From assembly GCF_010727125.1 (NCBI RefSeq), contig NZ_AP022564.1:2108001-2172000 (forward strand): DNA of 64,000 nucleotides, read 5' to 3'. Source of the stretch: Mycolicibacter terrae (GTDB lineage: Bacteria; Actinomycetota; Actinomycetes; Mycobacteriales; Mycobacteriaceae). Under the pieces are notes generated by a model. The model was not told the origin of the DNA. It worked only from the letters and a program-made list of their open reading frames with translations, and ran no database searches. The position numbers and the translations under genes were made by a program. The stretch's first letter is position 1, and each line of letters starts with the position of its first letter. This document shows, piece by piece, positions 15,658-23,900 of this stretch.

Positions 15658-15781
15658 GAGCGAATCCTACGGGGTGGATCATGCCGATAAGCGGCTTCAC
15701 GCCGGGCCGCGTCCGATATCAACGCCCCTGCAGACGCCCGGGCTATCGCACGCATGCCGTCCGGCTGCTGAGGCCTGGCTG

Positions 15782-15787
15782 TAGCGT
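15782..15787 (+). promoter_or_regulatory. Leaderless -10 (TAGCGT) of FKBP paralog 1
   Basis: TAGCGT, 7 nt, then GTG 15795. The same GTAGCGTGAC block and spacing precede paralog 2 at 20123, which supports it as a conserved promoter and sets the start in both. Confidence 0.55.
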
Positions 15788-15794
15788 GACGGAT

Positions 15795-16352
15795 GTGAAT
15801 TCCACTCGGATGCATTCCCTGGTTTGGCTCGCCGCGTGCGTTGCCGCCGTCGTCGTTCCCCTGGCCGGAGCCGGCACGGCAACCGCGGCCGACTCCTGCC
15901 CCACCGCTGCCTCGGCGGCCGGCGGGACACCGGAGTGGACGCTGGACGGCGCCACCGGCAGCGTCGCGGTCACCGGATCGACGGCGTCGGCGGCGCCGCG
16001 GGTCGAGGTCACCACGCCGTTCAGCGTGACCCAGACCCAGGTGCACACGTTGCAAGCCGGCGACGGGCCGGTGGTTGCCCCGACGGCTACGGTGTCGGTC
16101 TGCTACATGGGCGTCAACGGGCGCGACGGCACGGTGTTCGACAGCAGCTACACCCGGGGCGCTCCGGTCGACTTCCCCCTCAACGGAGTCGTGCCGGGAT
16201 TCCAGAAGGCCATCGCGGGACAGCACGTGGGCTCCACGGTCGCCGTTGCGATGACGTCCGCGGACGGCTACCCCGACGGTCAGCCCCGCGCCGGGATCCG
16301 GCCGGGCGACACCCTCGTCTTCGCGATCAAGATCCTCAGCGCCACAAGCTGA
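15795..16352 (+). CDS. Secreted FKBP-type peptidyl-prolyl isomerase, paralog 1
   Basis: A 185-residue exported protein: signal peptide SLVWLAACVAAVVVPLAGAGTATAA with cleavage after it, a linker, and one FKBP domain from about residue 90 (TVSVCYMGVNGRDGTVFDSSY, VPGFQKAIAGQHVGSTVAVAM, GIRPGDTLVFAIKIL). FKBPs catalyse cis-trans prolyl isomerisation and act here outside the membrane. Unlike paralog 2 (20136-20750) it has no lipobox cysteine in the signal peptide, so it is probably freely secreted. GTG 15795 is chosen from the conserved TAGCGT-N7-GTG; GTG 15786 and ATG 15810 are alternatives. Confidence 0.88.
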   Translation: MNSTRMHSLVWLAACVAAVVVPLAGAGTATAADSCPTAASAAGGTPEWTLDGATGSVAVTGSTASAAPRVEVTTPFSVTQTQVHTLQAGDGPVVAPTATVSVCYMGVNGRDGTVFDSSYTRGAPVDFPLNGVVPGFQKAIAGQHVGSTVAVAMTSADGYPDGQPRAGIRPGDTLVFAIKILSATS

Positions 16353-16413
16353 CCTGCCGCGGTATCGCGGCGCTGTCGACCCTGCCGTTCGCAGTCGGGT
16401 TCAGACTGGGGGC

Positions 16414-16662
16414 ATGACGCTCGCCGCCGACATCGAGGCCGAACGGCCGGCTCTCGCCGAGTCGTTGCTCAGAGCCGGCGCTTCGGCCCGCACCGCATGC
16501 GGTGAACGCGGTACCGGTCACCTTGATCGAGGTCATATCGTCGGGGGGACCTCGGCGAGCCCGGTGCGCTGGCTCGCTTTGCGGCGTACATCAACCGAAG
16601 TCACCCTCGCCGGCCCCTCCGCGCCCGCGCAGATGCTTCGCGCGTTCGAAGGGCACGTCTGA
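16414..16662 (+). pseudogene. Possible remnant of a maleylpyruvate-isomerase/DinB-like gene
   Basis: The ORF starts TLAADIEAERPALAESLLRAG, which resembles the first helix of actinobacterial mycothiol-dependent (TIGR03085-like) proteins of about 200 residues. After residue 30 the similarity is lost; near the end EVTLAGPSAPAQMLRAFEG looks like the C-terminal strand and helix of the same kind of protein. The middle, including the His-bearing helix, is absent. It therefore looks like an internally deleted copy. The similarity is weak and this may be a short unrelated protein. Confidence 0.35.
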
Positions 16663-16912
16663 CGGTTCTGGAACTACAGCGTCGTGACCGCCGCTCGCCT
16701 GAACCACAGGCCAGGGATGATTTTCCCGCACTGCACCGCGATCGGTCCTGGGCTGAAGAAAAACCCGCAAAGCAGCGTTTGAGCCGGCCTGCACCGGGGA
16801 AAACACCCCGGCAGTCGACTCTGTTGGGAACGGCGGGTGCATTTCAGAAGGTCAACACTTGAGCGGGAAGGGCCGGTGCATTCCCGCGGGGTGGCGTCGG
16901 CCCGCGTGGCCG

Positions 16913-17038
16913 CAGTCCGAAGGGATCTACGAGCGCTTCATGCGCTCTCTCACCGGCTGCGCGAACCTCTACTGGCGCGGCACCTACAACATCGGCCAAT
17001 TCACCCTCACCAGGCGATCCCCCACCAGAAAGCCGGGT
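16913..17038 (+). pseudogene. C-terminal remnant of a cyclopropane mycolic acid synthase
   Basis: Only the last ~40 residues survive: [20 protein letters not shown] and [10 protein letters not shown] match the end of MmaA/UmaA-type enzymes (compare [13 protein letters not shown] and VNQFTLEK in the intact gene ending at 19190). No SAM-binding part is present upstream, and the frame then runs into the next gene out of phase. It sits 8 bp before the KasB-like gene. It is a footprint of a third methyltransferase copy lost by deletion. The interval 16663-16912 shows nothing else apart from a CCGGGG-AAAACA-CCCCGG hairpin at 16794-16811. Confidence 0.75.
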
Positions 17039-17045
17039 AACTGCC

Positions 17046-18299
17046 ATGACCAGGTTCTCGACGGGCAACGGATTTCCCGATGTGGTTGTCACCGGGGTCG
17101 CGATGACCACCGCGCTGGCCACCGACGTCGACGACACCTGGAAACGGTTGCTAGACGGTCAAAGCGGCATTCGCCGTCTCGACGATCCCTTCGTCGAGCA
17201 GTTCAACCTGCCGGTGCGCATCGGCGGTCACCTGCTCGAAGAGTTCGACCACGAACTGACCCACAAGGAACTGCACCGCCTGTCGTATCTGCAGAAGATG
17301 TCCACCGTGTTGGGCCGGCGGGTCTGGGCCCACGCCGGGTCACCGGAGGTCGACACCCGCCGTCTGATGGTGTCCATCGGAACCGGCTTGGGCTCACCGG
17401 AGGAACTGGTCTGGGGCTATCAGGGCATGGTCGAGCACGGCATGAAAGGCGTGTCGCCGTTGGGAGTTCAGAAGTACATGCCCAACGCGGCGGCCGCCGC
17501 CGTCGGGTTGGAGAGAGGGGCCAAGGCCGGCGTGCTGACCCCGGTCTCAGCGTGCGCCTCGGGAGCCGAAGCGATCGCCCAGGCGTGGCGCGACATCGTC
17601 TATGACGAAGCCGACATCGCCATCTGCGGCGGGGTGGAGACCAAAATCGAGGCGGTACCGATAGCCGGCTTCGCCGCGATGCGGATCGTGTTGTCCACCA
17701 GCAACGATGATCCGGCCGGTGCGTGCCGCCCGTTCGACCGCGACCGCAACGGCTTCGTCTTCGGTGAAGGCGCTGCGCTGATGGTCATCGAAACCGAACA
17801 GCACGCCAAGGCGCGCGGCGCTTCCATTCTGGCCCGGCTGATGGGCGCAGGGATCACCTCTGACGGCTACCACATCGTGGCGCCCGACCCGTCCGGCGAG
17901 CGGGCCGGTTACGCCATCACGCGGGCGATCGAACTCGCCGGCCTGACACCGGCCGACATCGGGCACGTCAACGCGCACGCCACGGGCACCCGCATCGGGG
18001 ATCTGGCCGAAGCGCAGGCGATCCACAATGCGATGGGCAGCCACCGACCGGCCGTGTACGCACCGAAATCCGCCCTGGGTCATTCGGTCGGCGCGGTCGG
18101 CGCGGTCGAGGCGATCCTGACGGTTCTGGCGCTCCGCGATCAAGTTATCCCGCCCACCCTGAACCTTCATCAGCTCGACGCGGAGATCGACCTGGACGTA
18201 GTGGCCGGCCAGCCGCGATCGGGCGACTACCGCTACGCGATCAGCAACTCGTTCGGCTTCGGGGGCCACAACGTGGCGTTGGCCTTCGGTGCGTATTAG
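17046..18299 (+). CDS. 3-oxoacyl-ACP synthase, KasB-like (meromycolate elongation)
   Basis: A 417-residue beta-ketoacyl-ACP synthase very close to mycobacterial KasB: the N-terminal segment [18 protein letters not shown] and [19 protein letters not shown] are diagnostic. The active site is complete: C170 (VSACASG), H311 (NAHATGT), K341 (APKSALG) and H346 (GHSVGAVG). KasB extends meromycolate chains in the FAS-II system. Here the gene is not in the usual kasA-kasB-accD6 operon but directly before two mycolate methyltransferases, 15 bp and 4-bp overlap apart, so it is a dedicated paralog serving their product. ATG 17046 gives the family N-terminus; the start lies 8 bp after a methyltransferase remnant. 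Confidence 0.92.
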   Translation: MTRFSTGNGFPDVVVTGVAMTTALATDVDDTWKRLLDGQSGIRRLDDPFVEQFNLPVRIGGHLLEEFDHELTHKELHRLSYLQKMSTVLGRRVWAHAGSPEVDTRRLMVSIGTGLGSPEELVWGYQGMVEHGMKGVSPLGVQKYMPNAAAAAVGLERGAKAGVLTPVSACASGAEAIAQAWRDIVYDEADIAICGGVETKIEAVPIAGFAAMRIVLSTSNDDPAGACRPFDRDRNGFVFGEGAALMVIETEQHAKARGASILARLMGAGITSDGYHIVAPDPSGERAGYAITRAIELAGLTPADIGHVNAHATGTRIGDLAEAQAIHNAMGSHRPAVYAPKSALGHSVGAVGAVEAILTVLALRDQVIPPTLNLHQLDAEIDLDVVAGQPRSGDYRYAISNSFGFGGHNVALAFGAY

Positions 18300-18314
18300 A
18301 AAGCGGCGGAACAT

Positions 18315-19190
18315 ATGCCCAAGGATCTCGAACCCAATTTCGACGACGTGCAGGCCCACTACGACCTGTCCGACGAATTCTTCCGGCTGTTTCTCGATCC
18401 GAGCCAGACCTACAGCTGCGCCTACTTCGAACACGACGACATGACACTGGAACAGGCTCAGCTGGCCAAAATCGATCTGGCACTGGGCAAGCTCGGATTG
18501 CAGCCGGGGATGAGGCTGCTCGACATCGGCTGCGGCTGGGGCGCCACCATGCGCCGCGCCGTCGAAAAATACGACGTCAACGTCGTCGGTCTGACGCTGA
18601 GCAAGAACCAGGCCGTCTATGCCCAGGCGACCCTCGACGCGATGGACACCTCCCGCAGCCGCCAGGTGCTGCTGGAAGGCTGGGAATGCTTTGACGAACC
18701 CGTCGACCGGATCGTCTCCATCGGTGCGTTCGAGCACTTCGGTCACGACCGCTACGACGATTTCTTCGCCATGGCCTACAACGTCTTACCGCCGGGAGGG
18801 GTGATGTTGCTGCACACCATCTCCGGGTTGACCTTTCCGCAGATGCAGGAGCGCGGTCTGCCGCTGACTTTCTCGATGGCGCGGTTCATCAAATTCATCG
18901 TCACCGAGATCTTCCCGGGCGGGCGGTTGCCCACCATCGAGATGGTGCAAGACCACTCCGCAGCAGCGGGGTTCACGCTGTCGCGGCGGCAATCGCTGCA
19001 ACCGCACTACGTCCGAACCCTCGGCTGCTGGGCAAGCTCGCTGGAGGCCCACCGTGAGGAGGCGATCGCGATCCAGTCCCAAGAGGTCTATGACCGCTAC
19101 ATGCGGTACCTGACCGGCTGCGCCGACGGGTTCCGCGACGGCTACATCGACGTCAACCAGTTCACTCTGGAGAAACGGGGCTCACCATGA
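18315..19190 (+). CDS. Cyclopropane mycolic acid synthase, MmaA2-like
   Basis: A 291-residue SAM-dependent methyltransferase of the mycolic-acid cyclopropane synthase family. It begins with the N-terminal motif [20 protein letters not shown], then [16 protein letters not shown], the SAM-binding [27 protein letters not shown] and the C-terminal YMRYLTGC and [20 protein letters not shown] and [10 protein letters not shown] place it nearest MmaA2/PcaA, which convert cis double bonds of meromycolates to cyclopropanes. Catalytic residues (C in SCAYF, E/H in FEHFGH, Y near the C-terminus) are present. It is second in the kasB-like operon. Confidence 0.88.
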   Translation: MPKDLEPNFDDVQAHYDLSDEFFRLFLDPSQTYSCAYFEHDDMTLEQAQLAKIDLALGKLGLQPGMRLLDIGCGWGATMRRAVEKYDVNVVGLTLSKNQAVYAQATLDAMDTSRSRQVLLEGWECFDEPVDRIVSIGAFEHFGHDRYDDFFAMAYNVLPPGGVMLLHTISGLTFPQMQERGLPLTFSMARFIKFIVTEIFPGGRLPTIEMVQDHSAAAGFTLSRRQSLQPHYVRTLGCWASSLEAHREEAIAIQSQEVYDRYMRYLTGCADGFRDGYIDVNQFTLEKRGSP

Positions 19191-20080
19191 CCGAGGCACC
19201 CGGCGACACCGAGCGACTGCGATCACAGTTCGAAAACGTGCAAGCGCACTACGACTTGTCCGACGCCTTCTTCGGCTTGTTCCAAGACCCGACCCGCACC
19301 TACAGCTGCGCCTACTTCGCACAGCCGGGACTGTCGCTGCAGGAGGCACAGATCGCCAAGATCGACCTGAACCTCGACAGACTCAACCTGCTGCCGGGTA
19401 TGACACTGCTCGACATCGGTTGTGGCTGGGGCGCCACGATGAAACGCGCCATCGAGAAATACGACGTCAACGTCATCGGCCTGACCCTGTCGAAGAACCA
19501 GCACGCCTACGCCCAGAAACTGATCGACTCCGTGGACTCCGATCGCAGCCGTTCGATCCTGTTGCACGGCTGGGAGGAATTCAGCAGGCCGGTCGACCGT
19601 ATCGTGTCGATCGAAGCGTTCGAGCACTTCGGGCATGAGCGCTATAACGAGTTCTTCGCCAGGTGTTTCGACATCCTGCCCGACGACGGCCGGATGGCGA
19701 TCCAGAGCAGCGTCAGCTACCACCCCTACGATCTGAATGCGCGCGGCAAGAAGCTCACCTTTGAAACCGCGCGGTTCATCAAATTCATAGTCACCGAGAT
19801 CTTCCCGGGCGGCCGGCTGCCCACCACCGACATGATGGTCCAACACGGCGAAACGGCCGGCTTCGTTGTCCCCGAAGCCATCTCCTTGCGGCCGCACTAC
19901 ATCAAGACCCTGCGGATCTGGGGTGACGCACTGGAAGCCCACAAGGACGAGGCCATCGCGGTCCAATCCGAAGAGGTCTACGAGCGCTACATGAAGTACC
20001 TGCGCGGCTGCCAGCACTACTTCGCCGACGAGATGCTCGACGTCAGCCTGGTCACCTACCTCAAACCCGGCGCAGGTTAG
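19187..20080 (+). CDS. Hydroxymycolate synthase, MmaA4 (Hma)-like
   Basis: A 297-residue SAM-dependent mycolate methyltransferase. The segment [25 protein letters not shown] and the C-terminus [23 protein letters not shown] match MmaA4 of M. tuberculosis almost residue for residue and differ from the cyclopropane synthases, so this is the enzyme that adds a methyl and a hydroxyl to the distal double bond and opens the route to keto/methoxy (or other oxygenated) mycolates. The SAM motif is [16 protein letters not shown]. The start overlaps the previous stop (ATGA), so the two methyltransferases are translationally coupled. No mmaA3 (O-methyltransferase) is adjacent, so ketomycolate-type or other oxygenated products are more likely than methoxymycolates from this locus alone. 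Confidence 0.88.
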   Translation: MTEAPGDTERLRSQFENVQAHYDLSDAFFGLFQDPTRTYSCAYFAQPGLSLQEAQIAKIDLNLDRLNLLPGMTLLDIGCGWGATMKRAIEKYDVNVIGLTLSKNQHAYAQKLIDSVDSDRSRSILLHGWEEFSRPVDRIVSIEAFEHFGHERYNEFFARCFDILPDDGRMAIQSSVSYHPYDLNARGKKLTFETARFIKFIVTEIFPGGRLPTTDMMVQHGETAGFVVPEAISLRPHYIKTLRIWGDALEAHKDEAIAVQSEEVYERYMKYLRGCQHYFADEMLDVSLVTYLKPGAG

Positions 20081-20122
20081 ATCCGGGCCGGGCCGACGAC
20101 CGACGGCACTTCGCCGGACCGG

Positions 20123-20128
20123 TAGCGT
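20123..20128 (+). promoter_or_regulatory. Leaderless -10 (TAGCGT) of FKBP paralog 2
   Basis: TAGCGT, 7 nt, GTG 20136; identical in layout to 15782-15797 before paralog 1. Confidence 0.55.
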
Positions 20129-20135
20129 GACCAAG

Positions 20136-20750
20136 GTGAATCGTTTCCGTGTGCCCTATTTCGTCGGGCTCGCCGCCGCCTCATTGGCGGTGACTCTCGC
20201 CGGTTGTGGCGGCTCCGACACCGACACCTCCTCGACGAAGACGTCCTCGGTCACCGATCTGTACATGCCGCCCACCGCCGAGTCGGTGACCGCATGTCCT
20301 TCCTCACCGCCGGCCGACGACGCCGCGGCCGACTGGTCGTTGACCGGGGCCAGCGGCAGCGTCGCGGTGACCGGCTCCACCGACACCGCCGCGCCACGCG
20401 TCGCAGTGCAGGCGCCGTTCAAGGTGGCCCAGACCGAGGTGCACACGTTGCGTGCCGGCGAGGGGCGCGTGGTCGCGGACGACGCGACGGTGTCGGTCTG
20501 CTACCTGGGCGTCAACGGACGTGACGGGTCGGTGTTCGACAGCAGCTACGAACGCGGTGAACCGGTGGAGTTCGGACTCAACCGGGTCGTGCCGGGCTTC
20601 CAGAAGGCCATTGCCGGCCAGAAGGTCGGTTCGACGGTGGCGGTCGCCATGATCCCCGCCGACGGCTATCCCGAAGGTCAGCCGGCCGCCGGCATCCGGC
20701 CCGGCGACACACTGGTGTTCGCGATCAAGATCCTCAACGCGACACGCTGA
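20136..20750 (+). CDS. FKBP-type prolyl isomerase lipoprotein, paralog 2
   Basis: A 204-residue lipoprotein: n-region NRFR, hydrophobic core YFVGLAAASLAVTLAGC with lipobox LAGC (Cys near residue 23), a Ser/Thr-rich linker, then one FKBP domain (VSVCYLGVNGRDGSVFDSSYERG, VPGFQKAIAGQKVGSTVAVAM, GIRPGDTLVFAIKIL). It is strongly similar to paralog 1 over the FKBP domain and the leader DNA, so the two are tandem duplicates separated by the kasB-mmaA operon. It probably sits on the outer face of the cytoplasmic membrane and folds exported proteins. GTG 20127 is an alternative start. Confidence 0.9.
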   Translation: MNRFRVPYFVGLAAASLAVTLAGCGGSDTDTSSTKTSSVTDLYMPPTAESVTACPSSPPADDAAADWSLTGASGSVAVTGSTDTAAPRVAVQAPFKVAQTEVHTLRAGEGRVVADDATVSVCYLGVNGRDGSVFDSSYERGEPVEFGLNRVVPGFQKAIAGQKVGSTVAVAMIPADGYPEGQPAAGIRPGDTLVFAIKILNATR

Positions 20751-20765
20751 TCCGCCGGCCCCGCC

Positions 20766-21620
20766 TTACTGCGGATGTCCGGCCAAGTACTCGTTGACCG
20801 GGATGCGGGTACTTGAGGCATAGCCGACCGGCAGCAGCAGATCACCGGCGGTGGTGCGGTAGTAGGTGTCCCAGCGGTAGTAGCCGGCAAACCCGGCCGG
20901 GTCGCCTCCGATGACCGCGGCATAGTCGTTGACCGCCCGCACGTAATAGTCGGAGTGGTTGTAGCCCCAGATAGCCCGGTCGCGGTTGGTGGCAAAGCCG
21001 TTGGCGGCCAGCAGCCGGCCAGCCGCCATGATGCTGTCGTGCGGTGAGTGGATGTCTCCGCCGTTGCCGTAGGCGGCGAATGTCGAGGGCAGGAACTGCA
21101 TCGGGCCCTGGGCGGCGTCATCGCTGACTCCATTGATCCGGCCGAAGCCGGTCTCGACGAAGTTGATCGCCGCCAGGTAGTTCCACGGCACACCGGTGGC
21201 CGCCTCGGCCGCGCGGTAGCTGGCCACCAGTTCGTTCGCCGGTACCGGGGGGACCACTCGCCACGGCGGCATGGTGTCTTTCGGGTCCGTGAGCGCCATG
21301 AGCTGGCGGCGGGCGTCGATGTTGCGGTCGTAGACCGCGAGCAGTGCCGGCGGGATCTGCGGGCGGGCGATGGCGTCCCACTCGGGGTGCGCGCCGAGGG
21401 TGCGGTAGGCGACCTGCTGGCGTCGTGCCGCGGCCGCCAGCGCCTGCTCCGGAGCCGACGGATTACGCAACGCCTGATCGGCGGAGACCAGATCGGCGGC
21501 CAACGCGGCCGGGTCGGTGCCCGGAGCCGCCCCGACCGGCGCCGCGGCCGCCACCGTGAAAACGAGGGCGAACAGCGGGGCGGCGACAACGCGCAGTAAC
21601 CGAGCGGGCATAACGATCAT
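20766..21620 (-). CDS. Secreted lytic transglycosylase-like protein
   Basis: A 284-residue exported protein with signal peptide LLRVVAAPLFALVFTVAAAAPVGAAPG and an SLT/lysozyme-like domain in the middle: VPWNYLAAINFVETGFGRING carries the catalytic Glu (ET), DAAQGPMQFLPSTFAAYG is the QGxMQ(F) motif, and IHSPHDSIMAAGRLLAANG follows. This fits the mycobacterial transglycosylase family that cleaves peptidoglycan. AGGGG precedes ATG 21620; ATG 21611 is also possible. It converges on the FKBP lipoprotein with 15 bp between stops. Confidence 0.88.
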   Translation of the reverse strand: MIVMPARLLRVVAAPLFALVFTVAAAAPVGAAPGTDPAALAADLVSADQALRNPSAPEQALAAAARRQQVAYRTLGAHPEWDAIARPQIPPALLAVYDRNIDARRQLMALTDPKDTMPPWRVVPPVPANELVASYRAAEAATGVPWNYLAAINFVETGFGRINGVSDDAAQGPMQFLPSTFAAYGNGGDIHSPHDSIMAAGRLLAANGFATNRDRAIWGYNHSDYYVRAVNDYAAVIGGDPAGFAGYYRWDTYYRTTAGDLLLPVGYASSTRIPVNEYLAGHPQ

Positions 21621-21680
21621 CTTGGCCCCTGCGCCGGCCGAAACCGTGCAAGGTGGCCGAGCGGAGCGTTCCGGACCGAC

Positions 21681-21694
21681 TAGAACACGTTCCC
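21681..21694. promoter_or_regulatory. KstR-like operator
   Basis: TAGAACACGTTCCC fits the KstR pattern TnnAACnnGTTnnA except for the last base. It lies 106 bp before the KstD-like gene at 21800. It overlaps a CCCCTCC-CCC-GGAGGGG hairpin (21692-21708). A perfect match is present at 61469-61482. Confidence 0.5.
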
Positions 21695-21799
21695 CTCCCC
21701 CGGAGGGGATTTTGATATCCGCTGGTCACCATCATCAGGGATCAACTACGGGCTGTTAGATTGTGGGCTGATCAGCTCAATTCATCGAGGGGATAGCGC

Positions 21800-23398
21800 G
21801 TGACCACCACCTACGTGACCACCGACGTCGTCATCGTCGGATTCGGCGCGGCCGGTACCTCCGCGGCGATCACCGCCCGCGAACACGGCGCCGAGGTCAT
21901 CGCGGTGGACCGCGCCAACGGCGGTGGCGCTACCGCGATCTCCGGGGGCATCATCTATGCCGGGGGCGGGACCTCGGTCCAGAAAGCTGCCGGCGTCGAG
22001 GACACCACCGAGCAGATGCTGGACTACTTGCGCCTGGAGGTCGGGGACGCGGTCAGCCCGGACACACTGCAGCGCTTCGTCGACACCAGTCCGGAGATGA
22101 TCGACTGGTTGCAACACCACGGGGTGCCGTTCAATCCGGGCCTGTGCCCCTACAAGACGTCGTTTCCGAACAACCGCTACTACCTGTATCACTCGGGCAG
22201 TGAGAACGCCGGGGCGTTTCGCGCGCACACTCCGCCGGTGCAGCGCGGCCACCGGGCCTACGGGAAAGGCACCTCGGGCAAGAAGATCTACGCGCCGCTG
22301 GCCGATTCGGCGCGCAGGCTCGGGGTGGACTTCCGGCCGCACACCACCGTCACCGAGCTGCTGCGAGACGCATCGGGCCGGGTGATAGGTGTGCGGGCCC
22401 TGACGATGGGTCAGGCGCCGCGGCGCGTCCAGCGGCGCTACGCGCGGCTGGCCGCGATCTCCTCGAAACCCGGCGTCTACTACCCGCCGCTTCGTGCTGC
22501 GATGGATCGCCGCCTGAAGACGTTGGAGCGCCGTTACGCCCGGCCCATCGAGATCACCGCACGCCGCGGCGTGATCGTCTGCGCCGGCGGCTTCATCGCC
22601 AATACCGAGTGGCGCAAGCGCTACGCACCGGAATTCAACGGCGGCCTGCCGCTGGGCACCAGCGGCGACGACGGCAGCGGCATCGCACTGGCGCAGAGCG
22701 CCGGCGCGGTGACCGACCGGATGGACAACGTTTCGGCGTGGCGCTTCATCACCCCGCCGAGCGCGTTCATCTCCTCGATCGTCGTCGACGAGAAGGGCTG
22801 CAGGGTGATCGACGAGACCCGCTACGGCGCGGCACTCGGCCAGGCCCTGGTGAAAAACCATGGTGGCAGGGGCTGGATCCTCGCCGACGCCGCACTCATG
22901 TCGGAGGCCCGGCGCCAGCTGCTCACCCAGACGCTGTGGTTCCAGCGCGCCCAGTCCGCCGCACTGATGCTGACCGGCGCCAAGCGCGGCAAAACCTTGG
23001 CCGAGGCGGCCCGGGCCGCCGGTATCGACCCGGTGGGCCTGGCGGCCACCGTCGCCGCGCACAACGACGCGATCGACTCCGGTGGTCCGGACCCGGTCGG
23101 CAAACCGGCCGAATTCCGCCGTCGCATCGACACGGCCCCGTTCACCTTGTTGGACATCTCGGTGCGGCCCAACGTCTTGCTGCCCACCCCGATGCTGACC
23201 CTGGGCGGGGTGCGCGTCGACGAGGACACCGGCGCGGTGCTCGACGCCGATAGCACTCCGATCCCCGGGCTGTACAGTGCCGGTCGCACCGCCATCGGCG
23301 TCGCGTCACGGTCCTACGTCAGCGGGTTGTCGATCGCCGACTGCGTATTCGCCGGCCGCCGCGCCGGTGCGGCCGCGGCCGCTCAGCGACCGGGCTGA
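21800..23398 (+). CDS. FAD-dependent 3-ketosteroid dehydrogenase-like / fumarate reductase-type flavoprotein (Rv0785-like)
   Basis: A 532-residue flavoprotein with an N-terminal FAD motif VIVGFGAAGTSAAITAREHGAEVIAVDRA (split GxGxxG), then NGGGATAISGG, a central substrate domain and the C-terminal FAD segment MLTLGGVRVDEDTGAVLDADSTPIPGLYSAGR. It belongs to the fumarate reductase/KstD superfamily. From memory M. tuberculosis Rv0785 is the nearest relative; typical KstD removes two hydrogens from ring A of 3-ketosteroids, but the substrate here is unproven. GTG 21800 has GAGGGG at 8 nt. A KstR-like site upstream supports a sterol link. The gap 21621-21799 holds that site and a hairpin. Confidence 0.85.
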   Translation: MTTTYVTTDVVIVGFGAAGTSAAITAREHGAEVIAVDRANGGGATAISGGIIYAGGGTSVQKAAGVEDTTEQMLDYLRLEVGDAVSPDTLQRFVDTSPEMIDWLQHHGVPFNPGLCPYKTSFPNNRYYLYHSGSENAGAFRAHTPPVQRGHRAYGKGTSGKKIYAPLADSARRLGVDFRPHTTVTELLRDASGRVIGVRALTMGQAPRRVQRRYARLAAISSKPGVYYPPLRAAMDRRLKTLERRYARPIEITARRGVIVCAGGFIANTEWRKRYAPEFNGGLPLGTSGDDGSGIALAQSAGAVTDRMDNVSAWRFITPPSAFISSIVVDEKGCRVIDETRYGAALGQALVKNHGGRGWILADAALMSEARRQLLTQTLWFQRAQSAALMLTGAKRGKTLAEAARAAGIDPVGLAATVAAHNDAIDSGGPDPVGKPAEFRRRIDTAPFTLLDISVRPNVLLPTPMLTLGGVRVDEDTGAVLDADSTPIPGLYSAGRTAIGVASRSYVSGLSIADCVFAGRRAGAAAAAQRPG

Positions 23399-23407
23399 GG
23401 CCGCCGC

Positions 23408-23791
23408 TCAACCCGGCGGAGGCGCCTCGATGAGGTCACGAAATCCCTTGGCGGGGTAGGTGTTCGCGCCGGCGTCCCGGACCCGCTCCAGCAGGGCGAT
23501 GTCCGAGGTCACGACGGTGACGTCGTGTGGGCACCGGTCGGCGTGCACTATCCGGATGATCTCGTCGTCGGCGGAGTCGGTGCCGGCCCGCGGCGCCGCC
23601 GCGATCTTGATGACCTCCGATTCGATCGGCGGGGACGGCGGTTTCTCGAGGACGACAGTGACGTCGCGGCCTTCGGTGGCCGCCCACCGTTCGAGTTGTC
23701 GGGTCAACCGAACCATCGCCCGGTGGCGGTCTTTCCACCAGCCGTCCGGGCGAGAACCGATCACGTTCATCGCGTCGACGATCCATCGCAC
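23408..23791 (-). CDS. NYN/PIN-like RNase-type protein
   Basis: A 127-residue protein of the YacP/NYN type (PIN-like nuclease fold). Acidic metal-site residues stand at the expected places: WIVDAMNVIGSRPDGWW (first Asp), TDSADDEIIRI (middle Asp/Glu) and VVTSDIALLERVRDAG (SD). PIN-like members cut RNA. The frame opens 41 codons earlier but the domain starts at GTG 23791, which follows TACCGT by 7 nt, so a leaderless message is likely. It converges on the KstD-like gene with 9 bp between stops. Confidence 0.8.
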   Translation of the reverse strand: MRWIVDAMNVIGSRPDGWWKDRHRAMVRLTRQLERWAATEGRDVTVVLEKPPSPPIESEVIKIAAAPRAGTDSADDEIIRIVHADRCPHDVTVVTSDIALLERVRDAGANTYPAKGFRDLIEAPPPG

Positions 23792-23798
23792 GACTCCG

Positions 23799-23804
23799 AC
23801 GGTA
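23799..23804 (-). promoter_or_regulatory. Leaderless -10 (TACCGT) of the NYN gene
   Basis: TACCGT on the minus strand, 7 nt, then GTG 23791. Confidence 0.4.
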
Positions 23805-23839
23805 CGGTGCAGCCATGAGCCCGCGCCACGACGATGCAG

Positions 23840-23873
23840 TGGGGGCACCCCCAGCCGCGAAGCGGCGAGGGGG
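23840..23873 (+). repeat. GC-rich inverted-repeat element in a 5' leader
   Basis: TGGGGGCACCCCCA (23840-23853) overlaps a longer hairpin CCCCC-A-GCCGC-GAA-GCGGC-GA-GGGGG (23848-23873), two mutually exclusive stems. It lies 28 bp before the enoyl-CoA hydratase start, whose Shine-Dalgarno sequence GAGGAGGAG follows. Similar GGGGG/CCCCC elements are scattered in many mycobacteria, so it may be a dispersed repeat rather than a switch. Confidence 0.5.
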
Positions 23874-23900
23874 ACGCCAGCGATGAGGAGGAGTGGTGCA

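Noticed and set aside
14173..15690. 505-residue plus-strand frame over the F420 oxidoreductase
   Set aside because: Shadow of 13790-14629 and 14641-15657, which have family motifs; the long frame has none.
16794..16811. CCGGGG-AAAACA-CCCCGG hairpin in the decayed 16.4-17.0 kb stretch
   Set aside because: Six-bp stem only, no gene end or start near; common in GC-rich DNA.
21692..21708. CCCCTCC-CCC-GGAGGGG hairpin with following TTTT as terminator
   Set aside because: It lies in a divergent promoter region, after no gene end, so a terminator role is unlikely; it may be operator or structural.
21782..23062. 426-residue minus-strand frame over the KstD-like gene
   Set aside because: Shadow; low-complexity and no domain.
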